Part shown: positions 54,237 through 63,698 of the stretch, in pieces
How positions within the stretch are numbered: the stretch's first letter is position 1
How the letters are laid out: each line of letters opens with the position of its first letter
NCBI GenBank assembly: GCA_900537185.1
Contig: LS999830.1
Span: forward strand, 111,440-175,439
DNA from: Cytophagales bacterium Alg240-R148
GTDB taxonomy: Bacteria; Bacteroidota; Bacteroidia; Cytophagales; Cyclobacteriaceae
Length of the DNA: 64,000 nt
Direction of reading: 5' to 3'
Position numbers and translations under genes: made by a program
Notes under the pieces: model-generated
What the model was told of the DNA's origin: nothing
What the model saw: only the letters and a program-made list of their open reading frames with translations
Database searches by the model: none

Positions 54237-54893
54237 ATGAATTTAGAAAACATAGGCAATTTGGATTCTTCTGAAGTTTTAATGCAACTAGTTAAAGAAA
54301 TTAAAGTACCATTAGAATCTATAATTGAAGCCAACAAAAACTTGTCAGGACCCAGTAACGTGCTACAGGGACAAGACAATACCAATGAAATAATATTTAC
54401 CAGCAGCCAGGAAATTGCTAGCTTGATAGAAGAGGTAGTTAAAGTTGCGAAACGAGAAAGTAGCAATGAAAAAACACCTTTAATCTATCAAATATTTTCA
54501 ACTAATGAAAAGGTGCAGTCCATGTGTAAAAAAGAAATTAACCCAAGTAAAATTTCTAAACAAGAAGCAACATGGCTAATGGAAATGGAATCGGAGGTCT
54601 ATAAGAACATCAAACATAAAGATTTGAACCTATACGACTTATCTTATAAGATGGCTGTTAGTGAAAGGCAATTGCACAGAAAAATTAAAAGACTGCTGCA
54701 TTTAACGCCCAATAAATACATAAGAATATTGCGTATGCATAAAGCCAAACAGTTCATAGACGAATATATCTATGATACAATATCCCAAATTTCTTATTCG
54801 GTTGGTTATTATGATACCCATTATTTTTCGAAACTTTTCAATCAGCAATATGGTGTCCATCCAAACCAATTGCTAAATGAAAAGAGGTTTTAA
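54237..54893 (+). CDS. AraC family regulator with a degenerate HisKA-like N-terminus
   Basis: A 218-residue protein. Residues ~110-215 are a double HTH (YDLSYKMAVSERQLHRKIKRLLHLTPNKY, ISQISYSVGYYDTHYFSKLF). The first ~40 residues, VKEIKVPLESIIEANKNL, follow the HisKA pattern HEFRTPLTVILGLAE but have Lys20 where the phosphoacceptor His would be, and no kinase or receiver domain follows. It starts 5 bp after the GNAT gene, so they are co-transcribed. It may be a regulator relieved of phosphorylation control. Confidence 0.7.
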   Translation: MNLENIGNLDSSEVLMQLVKEIKVPLESIIEANKNLSGPSNVLQGQDNTNEIIFTSSQEIASLIEEVVKVAKRESSNEKTPLIYQIFSTNEKVQSMCKKEINPSKISKQEATWLMEMESEVYKNIKHKDLNLYDLSYKMAVSERQLHRKIKRLLHLTPNKYIRILRMHKAKQFIDEYIYDTISQISYSVGYYDTHYFSKLFNQQYGVHPNQLLNEKRF

Positions 54894-55179
54894 AAGGGAC
54901 ATTCGTTATTGGTTCAATCAATATTCTTTTGAGCAGTTCTTGTTATTTAATAACGATTTTAAGAACCTAATTTTATAATTACATCCCTTAGTAATAAAAG
55001 CCATACAATCGTAATCTATAACACATTCTTTCTTTTCATTGAAGTTGATTAGGGCCAAATGGATTACAAATTACTTTCTTAAAAGAGCTTGAGTTATTGG
55101 TCCTATACGACTGATTATTTGGCAGTTTTGAAATTAAAACAATACATAACTTGTGTTTATAAAAATAAATTCAAAACAT
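54894..55179. other. Spacer between the regulatory and export halves of the cluster
   Basis: About 286 bp, AT-rich, searched on both strands for short peptide genes with a double-glycine end; none found. It should carry the promoter of the export operon. No CTACC-type dyad was seen here. Confidence 0.5.
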
Positions 55180-55698
55180 ATGAAACGAGTATTATTTTTG
55201 CTAGGCCATTTAAATGATTTGGATATTGAATGGATGATTAACAATGGCAACAAAGTCGAATTAGAAACAGGAGACAGGCTTATCCGAAAGGGCGAAACAA
55301 TTGAAAGTTTGTTCATTGTTTTATCTGGACAATTGTCCATAATTGAAGGGGCCAGTCAAAAAAATATAGCCTTAATAGGGAATGGAGAAATTGTTGGAGA
55401 AATGTCTTTTTTGGAATCTAGACCTCCCTCAGTCTCTGTAATTGCTACACAAGCTACTTCAGTATATAGTATTTCTAGAGAATTAATGAATAGTAGATTG
55501 GCAAATAATTTGGAGTTTAAAGCAAACTTTTATTATGCCATATCATTATTTCTATCTAATAGGCTAAGAAAAACAACCAACCAGTTGGGGTACGGTAATC
55601 CAGAAGAGGAGGATTTAATTGATGAGAATATTTTGGATGGTGTCGCCCAGGCAGGTTCAAGGTTTGGAAAAATACTTCAGAAATTTTCAGAGGTCTAA
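55180..55698 (+). CDS. Cyclic-nucleotide-binding-type domain protein of the export operon
   Basis: A 172-residue protein with one cNMP-binding-like beta roll (LIRKGETIESLFIVLSGQLSIIEG, GEIVGEMSFLESRPPSVSV). There is no HTH, unlike Crp. The ATG at 55180 is preferred over a GTG at 55153. It heads the operon of TolC, HlyD and two ABC genes with 11 bp to the next start. Small cNMP-domain proteins often accompany NHLP exporters, where they may respond to a nucleotide or only carry the fold. Confidence 0.75.
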   Translation: MKRVLFLLGHLNDLDIEWMINNGNKVELETGDRLIRKGETIESLFIVLSGQLSIIEGASQKNIALIGNGEIVGEMSFLESRPPSVSVIATQATSVYSISRELMNSRLANNLEFKANFYYAISLFLSNRLRKTTNQLGYGNPEEEDLIDENILDGVAQAGSRFGKILQKFSEV

Positions 55699-55709
55699 CC
55701 CCTTTTGTA

Positions 55710-57272
55710 ATGGTGTATAAGATTCTAAAAATAGTATTGATTTTACAGTTAGGAGCCATTTATGTTTATGGACAAAATACTGTTCCCGTAGACTTGGCAA
55801 AGTTATCCAAGATAACACTTTCGAAGAGTCCAGTTGTTAAACAAAATATACTAACCGTTAGCCGAGAAAATGGCAATTTACAAGTGCAAAAAAGTGCTTT
55901 TGATTACCGGTTCAATACAGGGATATCCTTAAATAACAATGCTCTGAACCTTTTTGAAGCAGACCCGAGAAATGACTTGGTCAACGAGCAGTACAAGTTA
56001 AAGTCTTCCGGTGCAAACATTGGCTTACAAAAAACATTTAGATCAAGCCTTATGGCCAATTTAACTGTGGATTATGGTATGGCCTCTGACAACCTACCTT
56101 TTAATAACTTTAGTGAAAATGTGGGAGCCTATATGGAAGACCATAACGTTTCGAGCACTTTTTCACTAACGCAACCCTTATTGAGAGGCAGAGGCCGGAC
56201 AATGGTAACAGCCTTAGAAGAAACTGCCAAGTTAAACTTAGAGAGCACGGATAGCAATGTGCAATTTGCCAACTCGTTTGAATTGTATCAGATGAGTTCC
56301 GCTTATTGGCAATATTTAATGTCTTATAAAAACTTAATGATATTCCATGAAAATGAAGCTAGGGTAAGACGGGTGTTAGAAATAACCAAGGAATTGGTAA
56401 ATTCTGATAAACGACCAGCAGGAGACTTGGCCCAAGTTCAAGCGGACTTGGCTAATCAGGAACGCCAAACAAAAACAGCAGAACAAACCCTTTACAGAGC
56501 ACAACTTAACTTGGGGCGCACTATTGGTTTAAGCAAAGAAGACAGCAAGTTAATTGGAGACCCCCTAGATGAGTTCCCAACCATCGCGGCATCGGGTTAT
56601 GTTGAAAACATACAGGAAGCACAAATCATTGCAATAGCACAGCACAATCGTGCAGATATTGAAGCGACAAAAAAAATGGAAGAGGCTTTAAAACTTCAAC
56701 TAAAATTCACAGAAAACAATATTAAACCACAATTGAACCTAACTGGATACCTGAATTATGGTGGCATGAGCATGGGCAATGGGTTCAACCGGGCCATAGA
56801 ATCGTTTTATAGAAAGGAAGGTAGCAACCTTGGATACGGTTTAAGCTTAAATTTTGCGTTTCCGTTTAGCAACCATTTGGCAAAAGGGAATTTAATTCAA
56901 AGCAAAGCCGCATTAAAGGACAGGGAAATTAAAACTTTGGACCTCCAAAGAAACATAGAATTAAATGTGTCTATTGCCCTTAACAACTTGAACAACAGCG
57001 TAGAAGTATTGGGAAAAGCCAAAGAAGCATTGAAGTTATACCAGGAGGTATACAATAACGAACAAGAGAAGTTTAAAAATGGCTTAACCATATTATTAAA
57101 CCTCATTCAATTTCAAGAAAGACTGACATTTGCCGAATTGGATTACCTAAGAGCACAACAGCAATTTGCTGAAGCCATTCTAAATATTAGGTATGAAACG
57201 GGAACCTTGCTTATGGATAAATCAAAAGGAGCAAGTATGGGCAAGGAAGTATTTATTACAATACCAGAATAG
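55710..57272 (+). CDS. TolC family outer-membrane efflux protein
   Basis: A 520-residue protein with a signal peptide (VLILQLGAIYVYGQ) and the two alpha-hairpin repeats of TolC. The pattern includes FSLTQPLLRGRGRTMV, RPAGDLAQVQADLANQERQTKTAEQ and NGLTILLNLIQFQERLTFAELDYLRAQQQ. It forms the outer-membrane duct for the exporter encoded downstream. Spacing is 11 bp before and 21 bp after. Confidence 0.88.
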   Translation: MVYKILKIVLILQLGAIYVYGQNTVPVDLAKLSKITLSKSPVVKQNILTVSRENGNLQVQKSAFDYRFNTGISLNNNALNLFEADPRNDLVNEQYKLKSSGANIGLQKTFRSSLMANLTVDYGMASDNLPFNNFSENVGAYMEDHNVSSTFSLTQPLLRGRGRTMVTALEETAKLNLESTDSNVQFANSFELYQMSSAYWQYLMSYKNLMIFHENEARVRRVLEITKELVNSDKRPAGDLAQVQADLANQERQTKTAEQTLYRAQLNLGRTIGLSKEDSKLIGDPLDEFPTIAASGYVENIQEAQIIAIAQHNRADIEATKKMEEALKLQLKFTENNIKPQLNLTGYLNYGGMSMGNGFNRAIESFYRKEGSNLGYGLSLNFAFPFSNHLAKGNLIQSKAALKDREIKTLDLQRNIELNVSIALNNLNNSVEVLGKAKEALKLYQEVYNNEQEKFKNGLTILLNLIQFQERLTFAELDYLRAQQQFAEAILNIRYETGTLLMDKSKGASMGKEVFITIPE

Positions 57273-57293
57273 TAAACATAAACACACACACTC

Positions 57294-58559
57294 ATGGCAG
57301 CAGGATTTTTTAGAAAAGAAGCACTGGAAAAATTATCAACTCCAGAAAAGTTGGACCAACTTATAAAAGTTACAAGCCCTAAAGGGTGGATAGCATTATT
57401 TACCATTGCATTGGCATTAGGGACAGGAATAACCTGGTCCGTAGTAGGTAATGTAAAAACCAAACTAAATGTGGTGGGAGTTTTACTTGGAGGTGAGATC
57501 CATGAAGTGGTTGCTACTTCTCAGGGGCAATTAATTGATCTCAATGTGCAGATTGGTGAAGATGTCAAGGAAGGAGATGTCATAGCCACAATTGAACAAC
57601 CAGAACTTTTACAGCAGATTGAAGAAGTGAAGGCCTCATTGGTAGAGCGTGAGTACGATTTAAATCGCTTGTTATCCTTTGGTAATCAAGATGCGCGCTT
57701 ACAAGAAGAACTGATACAGCAGCAAAGAACGAGTATCGAACTAGAAATACTTACCGAAAATAAAAATTTAGGCTTTTTATCCACTCAACTAGAAACCGAA
57801 GAGGGTTTGTTAAAACAAGGGTTGATTACAAAATCCCAACTGATTAATACAAAACAGCAAATTGATGCTTCAAAAAATGCCATTGAGAGATTAAAAAGTC
57901 AGTTGGTCCAAACATCAAGTCAAAAATTAAATATAGGCTTCGACCTTCAGCAAAAAATTGATATTAATAAACAACGCATAGCGGAAACTGAAAGGCGTTT
58001 AGAACACCTTGAAGAGCGGTATGACATCCAAACCAATATTAGAAGCTCCTACACAGGAGAAGTAGTGGAAGTGTTAACAGAAGCGGGTATTGTAGTGGGC
58101 CAGGGAACGACCTTATTTAAATTGAAAAATGAACATGATATAGTTACCGACGGAAAACTAAGAGGTGTCTTGTACATCCCTTCTTCGGATGGAAAAAAGA
58201 TAAAGGAAGGGATGGAAGCGCTGGTAGTACCTTCCACTGTTCAACCCCAAGAATATGGTTTTATGAAAGGGAAAGTAACCTATGTTTCAGAATTCCCTAT
58301 TACTCAAAAGGGAATGATGTTAACGGTGAAGAACGATCAATTGGTGTCTGGGTTGTTATCTATGGGCGCTCTTTTCGAAGTATACGTAGAGTTTGAAGAG
58401 GACCAAGACACTTTTAGCGGGTTTAAATGGACATCCGCTCAAGGACCTGATATTGAAATCAATGAAGGCACTTCGTGCATGGGTAAAATTACGGTCAAAA
58501 AAGAGCCACCATTGGCCATAGTTGTACCTGCCCTGAAGAAATTTTTTGACCTGTACTAA
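57294..58559 (+). CDS. HlyD-like adaptor of the NHLP-type peptide exporter
   Basis: A 421-residue inner-membrane adaptor. The N-terminus FFRKEALEKLSTPEKLDQL and VTSPKGW are the signature of NHLP bacteriocin secretion proteins. One membrane segment follows (residues ~34-52), then the lipoyl-like halves (VVATSQGQLIDLNVQIGEDVKEGDVIATIEQP and SSYTGEVVEVLTEAGIVVGQG), with a coiled coil between. It links the ABC transporter to TolC. It starts 21 bp after the tolC-like gene. Confidence 0.88.
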   Translation: MAAGFFRKEALEKLSTPEKLDQLIKVTSPKGWIALFTIALALGTGITWSVVGNVKTKLNVVGVLLGGEIHEVVATSQGQLIDLNVQIGEDVKEGDVIATIEQPELLQQIEEVKASLVEREYDLNRLLSFGNQDARLQEELIQQQRTSIELEILTENKNLGFLSTQLETEEGLLKQGLITKSQLINTKQQIDASKNAIERLKSQLVQTSSQKLNIGFDLQQKIDINKQRIAETERRLEHLEERYDIQTNIRSSYTGEVVEVLTEAGIVVGQGTTLFKLKNEHDIVTDGKLRGVLYIPSSDGKKIKEGMEALVVPSTVQPQEYGFMKGKVTYVSEFPITQKGMMLTVKNDQLVSGLLSMGALFEVYVEFEEDQDTFSGFKWTSAQGPDIEINEGTSCMGKITVKKEPPLAIVVPALKKFFDLY

Positions 58560-58571
58560 GACCTGGAAACA

Positions 58572-60767
58572 ATGAGCAAGAAAACAAAGCCAATAATTGA
58601 AAAGAAAGCGCGTCCTGTAAAGACCCCTTCCATTTTACAAATGGAAGCAGTGGAATGTGGAGCAGCCGCATTAAGTACCATTTTGGGGTACTATGGAAAG
58701 TTTGTTCCTTTAGAAAAGTTAAGAATATCATGTGGGGTTTCGAGGGATGGATTAAAAGCGACCAATATATTAAAAGCAGCAAGAGAATATGGTTTGGAGG
58801 CCAAAGGGTATTCCAAGTCAATTGAGAAATTGATGCAATTGCAAATGCCAGCAATGATATTTTGGAATTTCAACCACTTTTTGGTTATTGAAGGATTTAC
58901 CAAAAACAAGGTATTCTTATGTGATCCTGCTCAAGGACGGTACCAAGTTAGTCATGAAGAGTTTGATGATGGATTTACCGGTGTAGTGATGACTTTTAGC
59001 CCTGGTGAGAAATTTATAAAAGGGAATGAAAAAAAAGGCTTAATGAATGCGCTCAAGGTAAGAGTACAACATTCCAAAATGAGCATTACCTACATTCTGT
59101 TAGCAAGTCTCTTTTTAGTTATTCCTGGGCTTGTTATCCCTTCATTTACGAAAATTTTTATCGATAAATTCTTAATTAATAACCTATCCGAATTTATAAT
59201 GCCTTTGCTTTTAATTATGGGAGTGGCACTTCTGGTCAATTCTGGCCTAATTTACCTGCAACAATATTATTTGCTGAGGCTAGAAACAAAATTGGCACTT
59301 ACTACTTCTAGTAAGTTTCTTTGGCACGTATTTCATCTTCCCATTGCATTTTTTACCCAGCGATATAGCGGTGAAATTGGCAATAGAGTTTCTTTGAATG
59401 ATAAAGTAGCAAAACTATTGAGTGGTGAACTGGCCAACTCAGCTTTAAACGTAATTGTAGTAATTTTTTACGCTTTGTTGATGTTGTCCTACGATGTTAC
59501 ACTGACCGTAGTAGGCATTGTCATGGCTGCATTAAACATTGTAGCGTTGCAGTTTGTCTCCAGTGCTAGGAAGGATGGAAATCGCCGTTTTATGAATGAA
59601 AATGGTAAACTTTTAGGAACCACAACATCGGGCATTAGCATGATAGAAACTCTAAAGGCATCTGGTAGAGAAAATGATTTTTTCACTACATGGACAGGTT
59701 ATTTGGCAAAAGTAATGAATGCACAAGAAGAGCTAGGGTGGTTGACAGCTCGTTTAAATATAATACCCCCATTGCTCATGTCATTAACTACAACCATTGT
59801 AATTGGTACAGGAGCAATGCAGGTCATGGACGGTCAGATGACATTGGGGACTTTGGTGGCGTTTATGTTTTTAATGAACAATTTTATGGGGCCAGTCAAC
59901 CAATTAGTGAATGTGGGCAGAATGCTTCAAGAAACGGAAGGGGATATGGGGCGCATAGATGACGTGCTGGATTATGAAGTTTCCAGTGAATTCAATCAAC
60001 CATCCGAAGAATCTAATAATGCAGATAATAAAGCACCGCTCAATAAACTAATTGGTCATTTTGAGATGAAGGACATCACTTTTGGGTACAATACCACAAT
60101 GGCCCCATTAATAGAAGGCTTTAGTTTAAAGTTAAAACCGGGAAGCAGGGTGGCTTTGGTTGGTGGTTCAGGAAGTGGGAAATCAACCATTGCAAAATTA
60201 GCATCAGGATTATACCAGCCCTGGCAAGGATCCATTCAATTTGATGGGAAATTTAGAAAAGAGCTTCCTAGGCATGTCATTACTGAATCTGTTGCTGTCA
60301 TAGACCAGGAAGTTTTGATGTTTAACGGTACAATTCAGGAAAACATAGCGTTTTGGGATCCTAAAATCCCTGAAAAACATATAATTCAGTCTGCTAGAGA
60401 TGCTGCAATTCATGATGTGGTAGCGGCTAGAAGCAATGCATATGAAAGCGAAGTGTTAGAGAGGGGTTCAAATTTTAGTGGTGGTCAACGCCAACGGATT
60501 GAGATTGCTAGGGCATTGGCACTTAACCCCTCCATTTTAATAATGGACGAGGCAACTAGTGCCTTAGATCCCAAATCTGAAAAAACTGTTATGGACAACA
60601 TCAAAAAGCGTGGATGTACTTGTTTGATAGTAGCCCATCGCTTGAGTACCATTATGGATTGTGACGAGATTATTGTGATGGAGTTTGGGAAAATTGTAGA
60701 ACGAGGCAGCCATGCCGATTTATTAGATAAAAATGGCACTTACGCAAAGTTAATTGACTCCAAATAG
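58572..60767 (+). CDS. NHLP-type ABC transporter with C39 peptidase
   Basis: A 731-residue protein. The N-terminal C39 peptidase is complete, with the oxyanion Gln23, catalytic Cys29 in EAVECGAAAL, His102 in FNHFLVIEG and Asp118 in CDPAQG. It should cut a double-glycine leader while the peptide is exported. A six-segment membrane domain and a nucleotide-binding domain follow, with GGSGSGKST (Walker A), FSGGQRQR and LIMDEATSALD. It is translated 12 bp after the HlyD gene and 9 bp before the second ABC gene. Confidence 0.92.
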   Translation: MSKKTKPIIEKKARPVKTPSILQMEAVECGAAALSTILGYYGKFVPLEKLRISCGVSRDGLKATNILKAAREYGLEAKGYSKSIEKLMQLQMPAMIFWNFNHFLVIEGFTKNKVFLCDPAQGRYQVSHEEFDDGFTGVVMTFSPGEKFIKGNEKKGLMNALKVRVQHSKMSITYILLASLFLVIPGLVIPSFTKIFIDKFLINNLSEFIMPLLLIMGVALLVNSGLIYLQQYYLLRLETKLALTTSSKFLWHVFHLPIAFFTQRYSGEIGNRVSLNDKVAKLLSGELANSALNVIVVIFYALLMLSYDVTLTVVGIVMAALNIVALQFVSSARKDGNRRFMNENGKLLGTTTSGISMIETLKASGRENDFFTTWTGYLAKVMNAQEELGWLTARLNIIPPLLMSLTTTIVIGTGAMQVMDGQMTLGTLVAFMFLMNNFMGPVNQLVNVGRMLQETEGDMGRIDDVLDYEVSSEFNQPSEESNNADNKAPLNKLIGHFEMKDITFGYNTTMAPLIEGFSLKLKPGSRVALVGGSGSGKSTIAKLASGLYQPWQGSIQFDGKFRKELPRHVITESVAVIDQEVLMFNGTIQENIAFWDPKIPEKHIIQSARDAAIHDVVAARSNAYESEVLERGSNFSGGQRQRIEIARALALNPSILIMDEATSALDPKSEKTVMDNIKKRGCTCLIVAHRLSTIMDCDEIIVMEFGKIVERGSHADLLDKNGTYAKLIDSK

Positions 60768-60776
60768 GTAAAGGGT

Positions 60777-63689
60777 ATGTTCGAAAACAAAAAAATTAGA
60801 CTAGAAGCCAATCAATCGTTAGTACTTAACGAATATGATCGTTTTTGGATGGTAACATCTGGTGAACTTGATGTTTTTTATGTTCGTATAGATGGTGATG
60901 GCAATTATTTAAGTACGTTAAAATACTTGTACAGTGTAAAATCTGGCCAACTGCTGTTCAGTCTACTGACTTCTAAAGAAGAAGAAAAGGACATCCAACT
61001 ATTACTGGTGAGCAAGGGGGCTTCTTTGTTGGCCATTAACAAAAACAAAATGCTTGAAATCGACCCACTTTATTTAAGAAGTATGGTCGATAAATGGGTG
61101 TTAAATACCTCTGAAGTTATAAAAAATGTTATTGCACCTAGGTTGTACAGTCCCTTAACTTCATCCAAAGTTACTACATTAAAGAAAGGTGTGGTGGCTT
61201 ATCCAACCAAGGGGTTAATTTGGTGTTTTCAAAAGGAGGGTGAATTTTCGAAATACGGAACAGACAATACGCCCCATTCAAAGGAAGAAGTTAAATACCC
61301 TGTAGCAGTTTCAAACAATTTATGGATACAACCACTAGATAACCTAGCTGAGGTAGAAATACTAAGCACAAGAGAAGTACTAAAGGATGAAATCTACTTC
61401 ATGTTGTCATTGAACGACTTACAAAAACACCTTTATGCAACTCTAATTAACAACTACTACCAAGAAATTGAAGAGGAACAGCGTTACATAAAAGATAAAG
61501 TAAGTTCGGAAGCGTCCATATTAACCAAAACATTCAATAAACTTCGCAATATTGTAAACGAGAAAGACGACAACCAATTGGATGGCCCGTCTGGAAATAA
61601 AACGGTTAACAACCATTTATTCGAAACCTGTAAGTTAGTAGGGGATTCGGTTGGATTTCAATTTGAGGCCCCAAAGTATATGGAGACGTACAGTACTAGT
61701 ACAACCAATCAATTGCATGCCATTGCGCAAGCATCCAAGGTAAGGGTGCGCAAAATTATTTTGAGAGGCGCTTGGTGGAAAGAAGAAAATGGACACTTAC
61801 TAGCGTTTCATAAAGAAAACAAAAGACCAGTAGCATTAATTCAAGACACTTCTACTACTTACCTTCTAAAAGACGTTTCTACTCGTGAAGTTATCAAGGT
61901 AAACCATAAGGTTGCAGAAAATCTAGAGCCAATTGGTTATATGTTTTTCTATGGTTTTAACGATGCAATGACATCGTTGAAAAAGATTGCAAATTTTGCG
62001 TCTCAGGGTATCCGAAAAGATTCGAGGTATTTAATTATGGCCGCTTTTTTGGGGAGTATTATTGGGTTGTTGGTACCTATATTTTCTGGAATTATGTTCG
62101 ATGATGTAATTCCAACAGCAGATAAATCTCTTCATTTTGAAATTTTTGCAATCATGTTAGTTTTGGGGTTGGTAACCGCTGGTTTACAGCTGGTTCAAGG
62201 GGTTTTACAGCTAAGGGTAGAAACTAAGTCAAGTATCAATATGCAAGCCGGCGTAATGGACCACCTTTTGCGATTGCCTATTAATTTTTATAAAAAATAT
62301 TCAGCCGGTGATTTGACCAATAGGGCATTAAGCATCAATGGTATAAGACAAATATTATCTAATACCGTTATGACAGCGGTATTAAGCGGGGCATTTTCAT
62401 TGGTAAATTTGGTATTGCTTTTTTATTATCAATCCAGTCTTGCCTGGATAGGCGTTGGGTTGGCAGTGCTCGCAGTAGTGTTTATGACCCTTGTGGGTTG
62501 GTTAAAGCTAAAATACGACCGTCAAATTTCAGACATTCAAGGCCAGCTACAAGGTTTTCTTTTCGAGTTTTTGTCCGGTATAACAAAAATTAGAATAACT
62601 GGAGGTGAAAAAAGAGTATTTGCTTTATGGGCAGAAAAATTTTCACACCTAAAACGTTTGGCTTTCAATTCAGGTAGCTATCAAAATTTTGTAGAAGTAT
62701 TCAACAGCTCTTATCCCTTGTTTACTAGCATTTTATTTTTTGCTTTTATTTATCAAACAGTCAACAATTCATCTGCAGCAGGTAGCATGATTTCTGTAGG
62801 TGCATTCATGGCTTTTATTAGCGCCTTTAATCAATTTTTAAGGGATTGTTTGAAAATGAGCATGGCGTTGATCACTTCTTTGAACATCATCACTTTATAC
62901 GAGCGGGTAAAACCCATTTTAGAAGAAGTGCCAGAATCTTCTGAACACTGCACAGACCCTGGAGAATTGGTAGGGGCTATTGAAATGAATTCTGTTTCTT
63001 TTAGGTACCAAGAAAACCAACCATTGGTTTTAAAAGATTTGTCGTTTAAAATTAACCGCGGAGAAATGGTAGCCTTTGTCGGTGCATCAGGTTCTGGTAA
63101 GTCTACCGTAATGCGTTTGTTGTTGGGCTTTGAAGATCCAGAAGCGGGCTCGATTTATTTTGATGGTGATGCTTTCGAATCAATGAATAAAGATTTAGTT
63201 AGACGGCAAATAGGAGTGGTGTTGCAGAATGGCGCTTTGATGTCGGGTAGTATATTTGACAACATAGTAGGGAATTCAGAATTAACCTTGGATGATGCCT
63301 GGGAAGCAGCGCGCATGGCTGGAATGGAAGAAGATATAAAGCAAATGCCCATGGAAATGCACACAACAATTTCTGAAGGTGCAGGCACTTTTTCAGGTGG
63401 GCAAAGACAGCGGCTCATGATCGCCCGCGCGATAGTACACAAACCTAGGCTTTTGTTTATGGACGAAGCCACAAGTGCATTGGACAATAAAACCCAGAAC
63501 ATAGTGTCAGAAAGTATTGATAAACTTCAAGCGACTAGAATCGTAATTGCCCACCGTTTAAGTACAGTGATAAATGCGGATCGAATCTTTGTAATGGATA
63601 AAGGAGAGATTGTAGAGTCTGGTAATTACGAGGAATTAATGCAGAAAAATGGTCTATTTACCAGTCTGGCCAAAAGACAAATAGCGTAA
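60777..63689 (+). CDS. NHLP-type second ABC transporter with a long N-terminal sensor region
   Basis: A 970-residue protein. The first ~400 residues start with a cupin/cNMP-like region (EANQSLVLNEYDRFWMVTSGELDVFYV), the opening typical of the NHLM_micro_ABC2 subunit. Membrane and nucleotide-binding domains follow, with GASGSGKST, FSGGQRQR and LFMDEATSALD. It lacks a C39 domain. It pairs with the C39-ABC protein encoded upstream, as in cyanobacterial and other NHLP systems. Confidence 0.9.
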   Translation: MFENKKIRLEANQSLVLNEYDRFWMVTSGELDVFYVRIDGDGNYLSTLKYLYSVKSGQLLFSLLTSKEEEKDIQLLLVSKGASLLAINKNKMLEIDPLYLRSMVDKWVLNTSEVIKNVIAPRLYSPLTSSKVTTLKKGVVAYPTKGLIWCFQKEGEFSKYGTDNTPHSKEEVKYPVAVSNNLWIQPLDNLAEVEILSTREVLKDEIYFMLSLNDLQKHLYATLINNYYQEIEEEQRYIKDKVSSEASILTKTFNKLRNIVNEKDDNQLDGPSGNKTVNNHLFETCKLVGDSVGFQFEAPKYMETYSTSTTNQLHAIAQASKVRVRKIILRGAWWKEENGHLLAFHKENKRPVALIQDTSTTYLLKDVSTREVIKVNHKVAENLEPIGYMFFYGFNDAMTSLKKIANFASQGIRKDSRYLIMAAFLGSIIGLLVPIFSGIMFDDVIPTADKSLHFEIFAIMLVLGLVTAGLQLVQGVLQLRVETKSSINMQAGVMDHLLRLPINFYKKYSAGDLTNRALSINGIRQILSNTVMTAVLSGAFSLVNLVLLFYYQSSLAWIGVGLAVLAVVFMTLVGWLKLKYDRQISDIQGQLQGFLFEFLSGITKIRITGGEKRVFALWAEKFSHLKRLAFNSGSYQNFVEVFNSSYPLFTSILFFAFIYQTVNNSSAAGSMISVGAFMAFISAFNQFLRDCLKMSMALITSLNIITLYERVKPILEEVPESSEHCTDPGELVGAIEMNSVSFRYQENQPLVLKDLSFKINRGEMVAFVGASGSGKSTVMRLLLGFEDPEAGSIYFDGDAFESMNKDLVRRQIGVVLQNGALMSGSIFDNIVGNSELTLDDAWEAARMAGMEEDIKQMPMEMHTTISEGAGTFSGGQRQRLMIARAIVHKPRLLFMDEATSALDNKTQNIVSESIDKLQATRIVIAHRLSTVINADRIFVMDKGEIVESGNYEELMQKNGLFTSLAKRQIA

Positions 63690-63698
63690 CGTTTCGAT

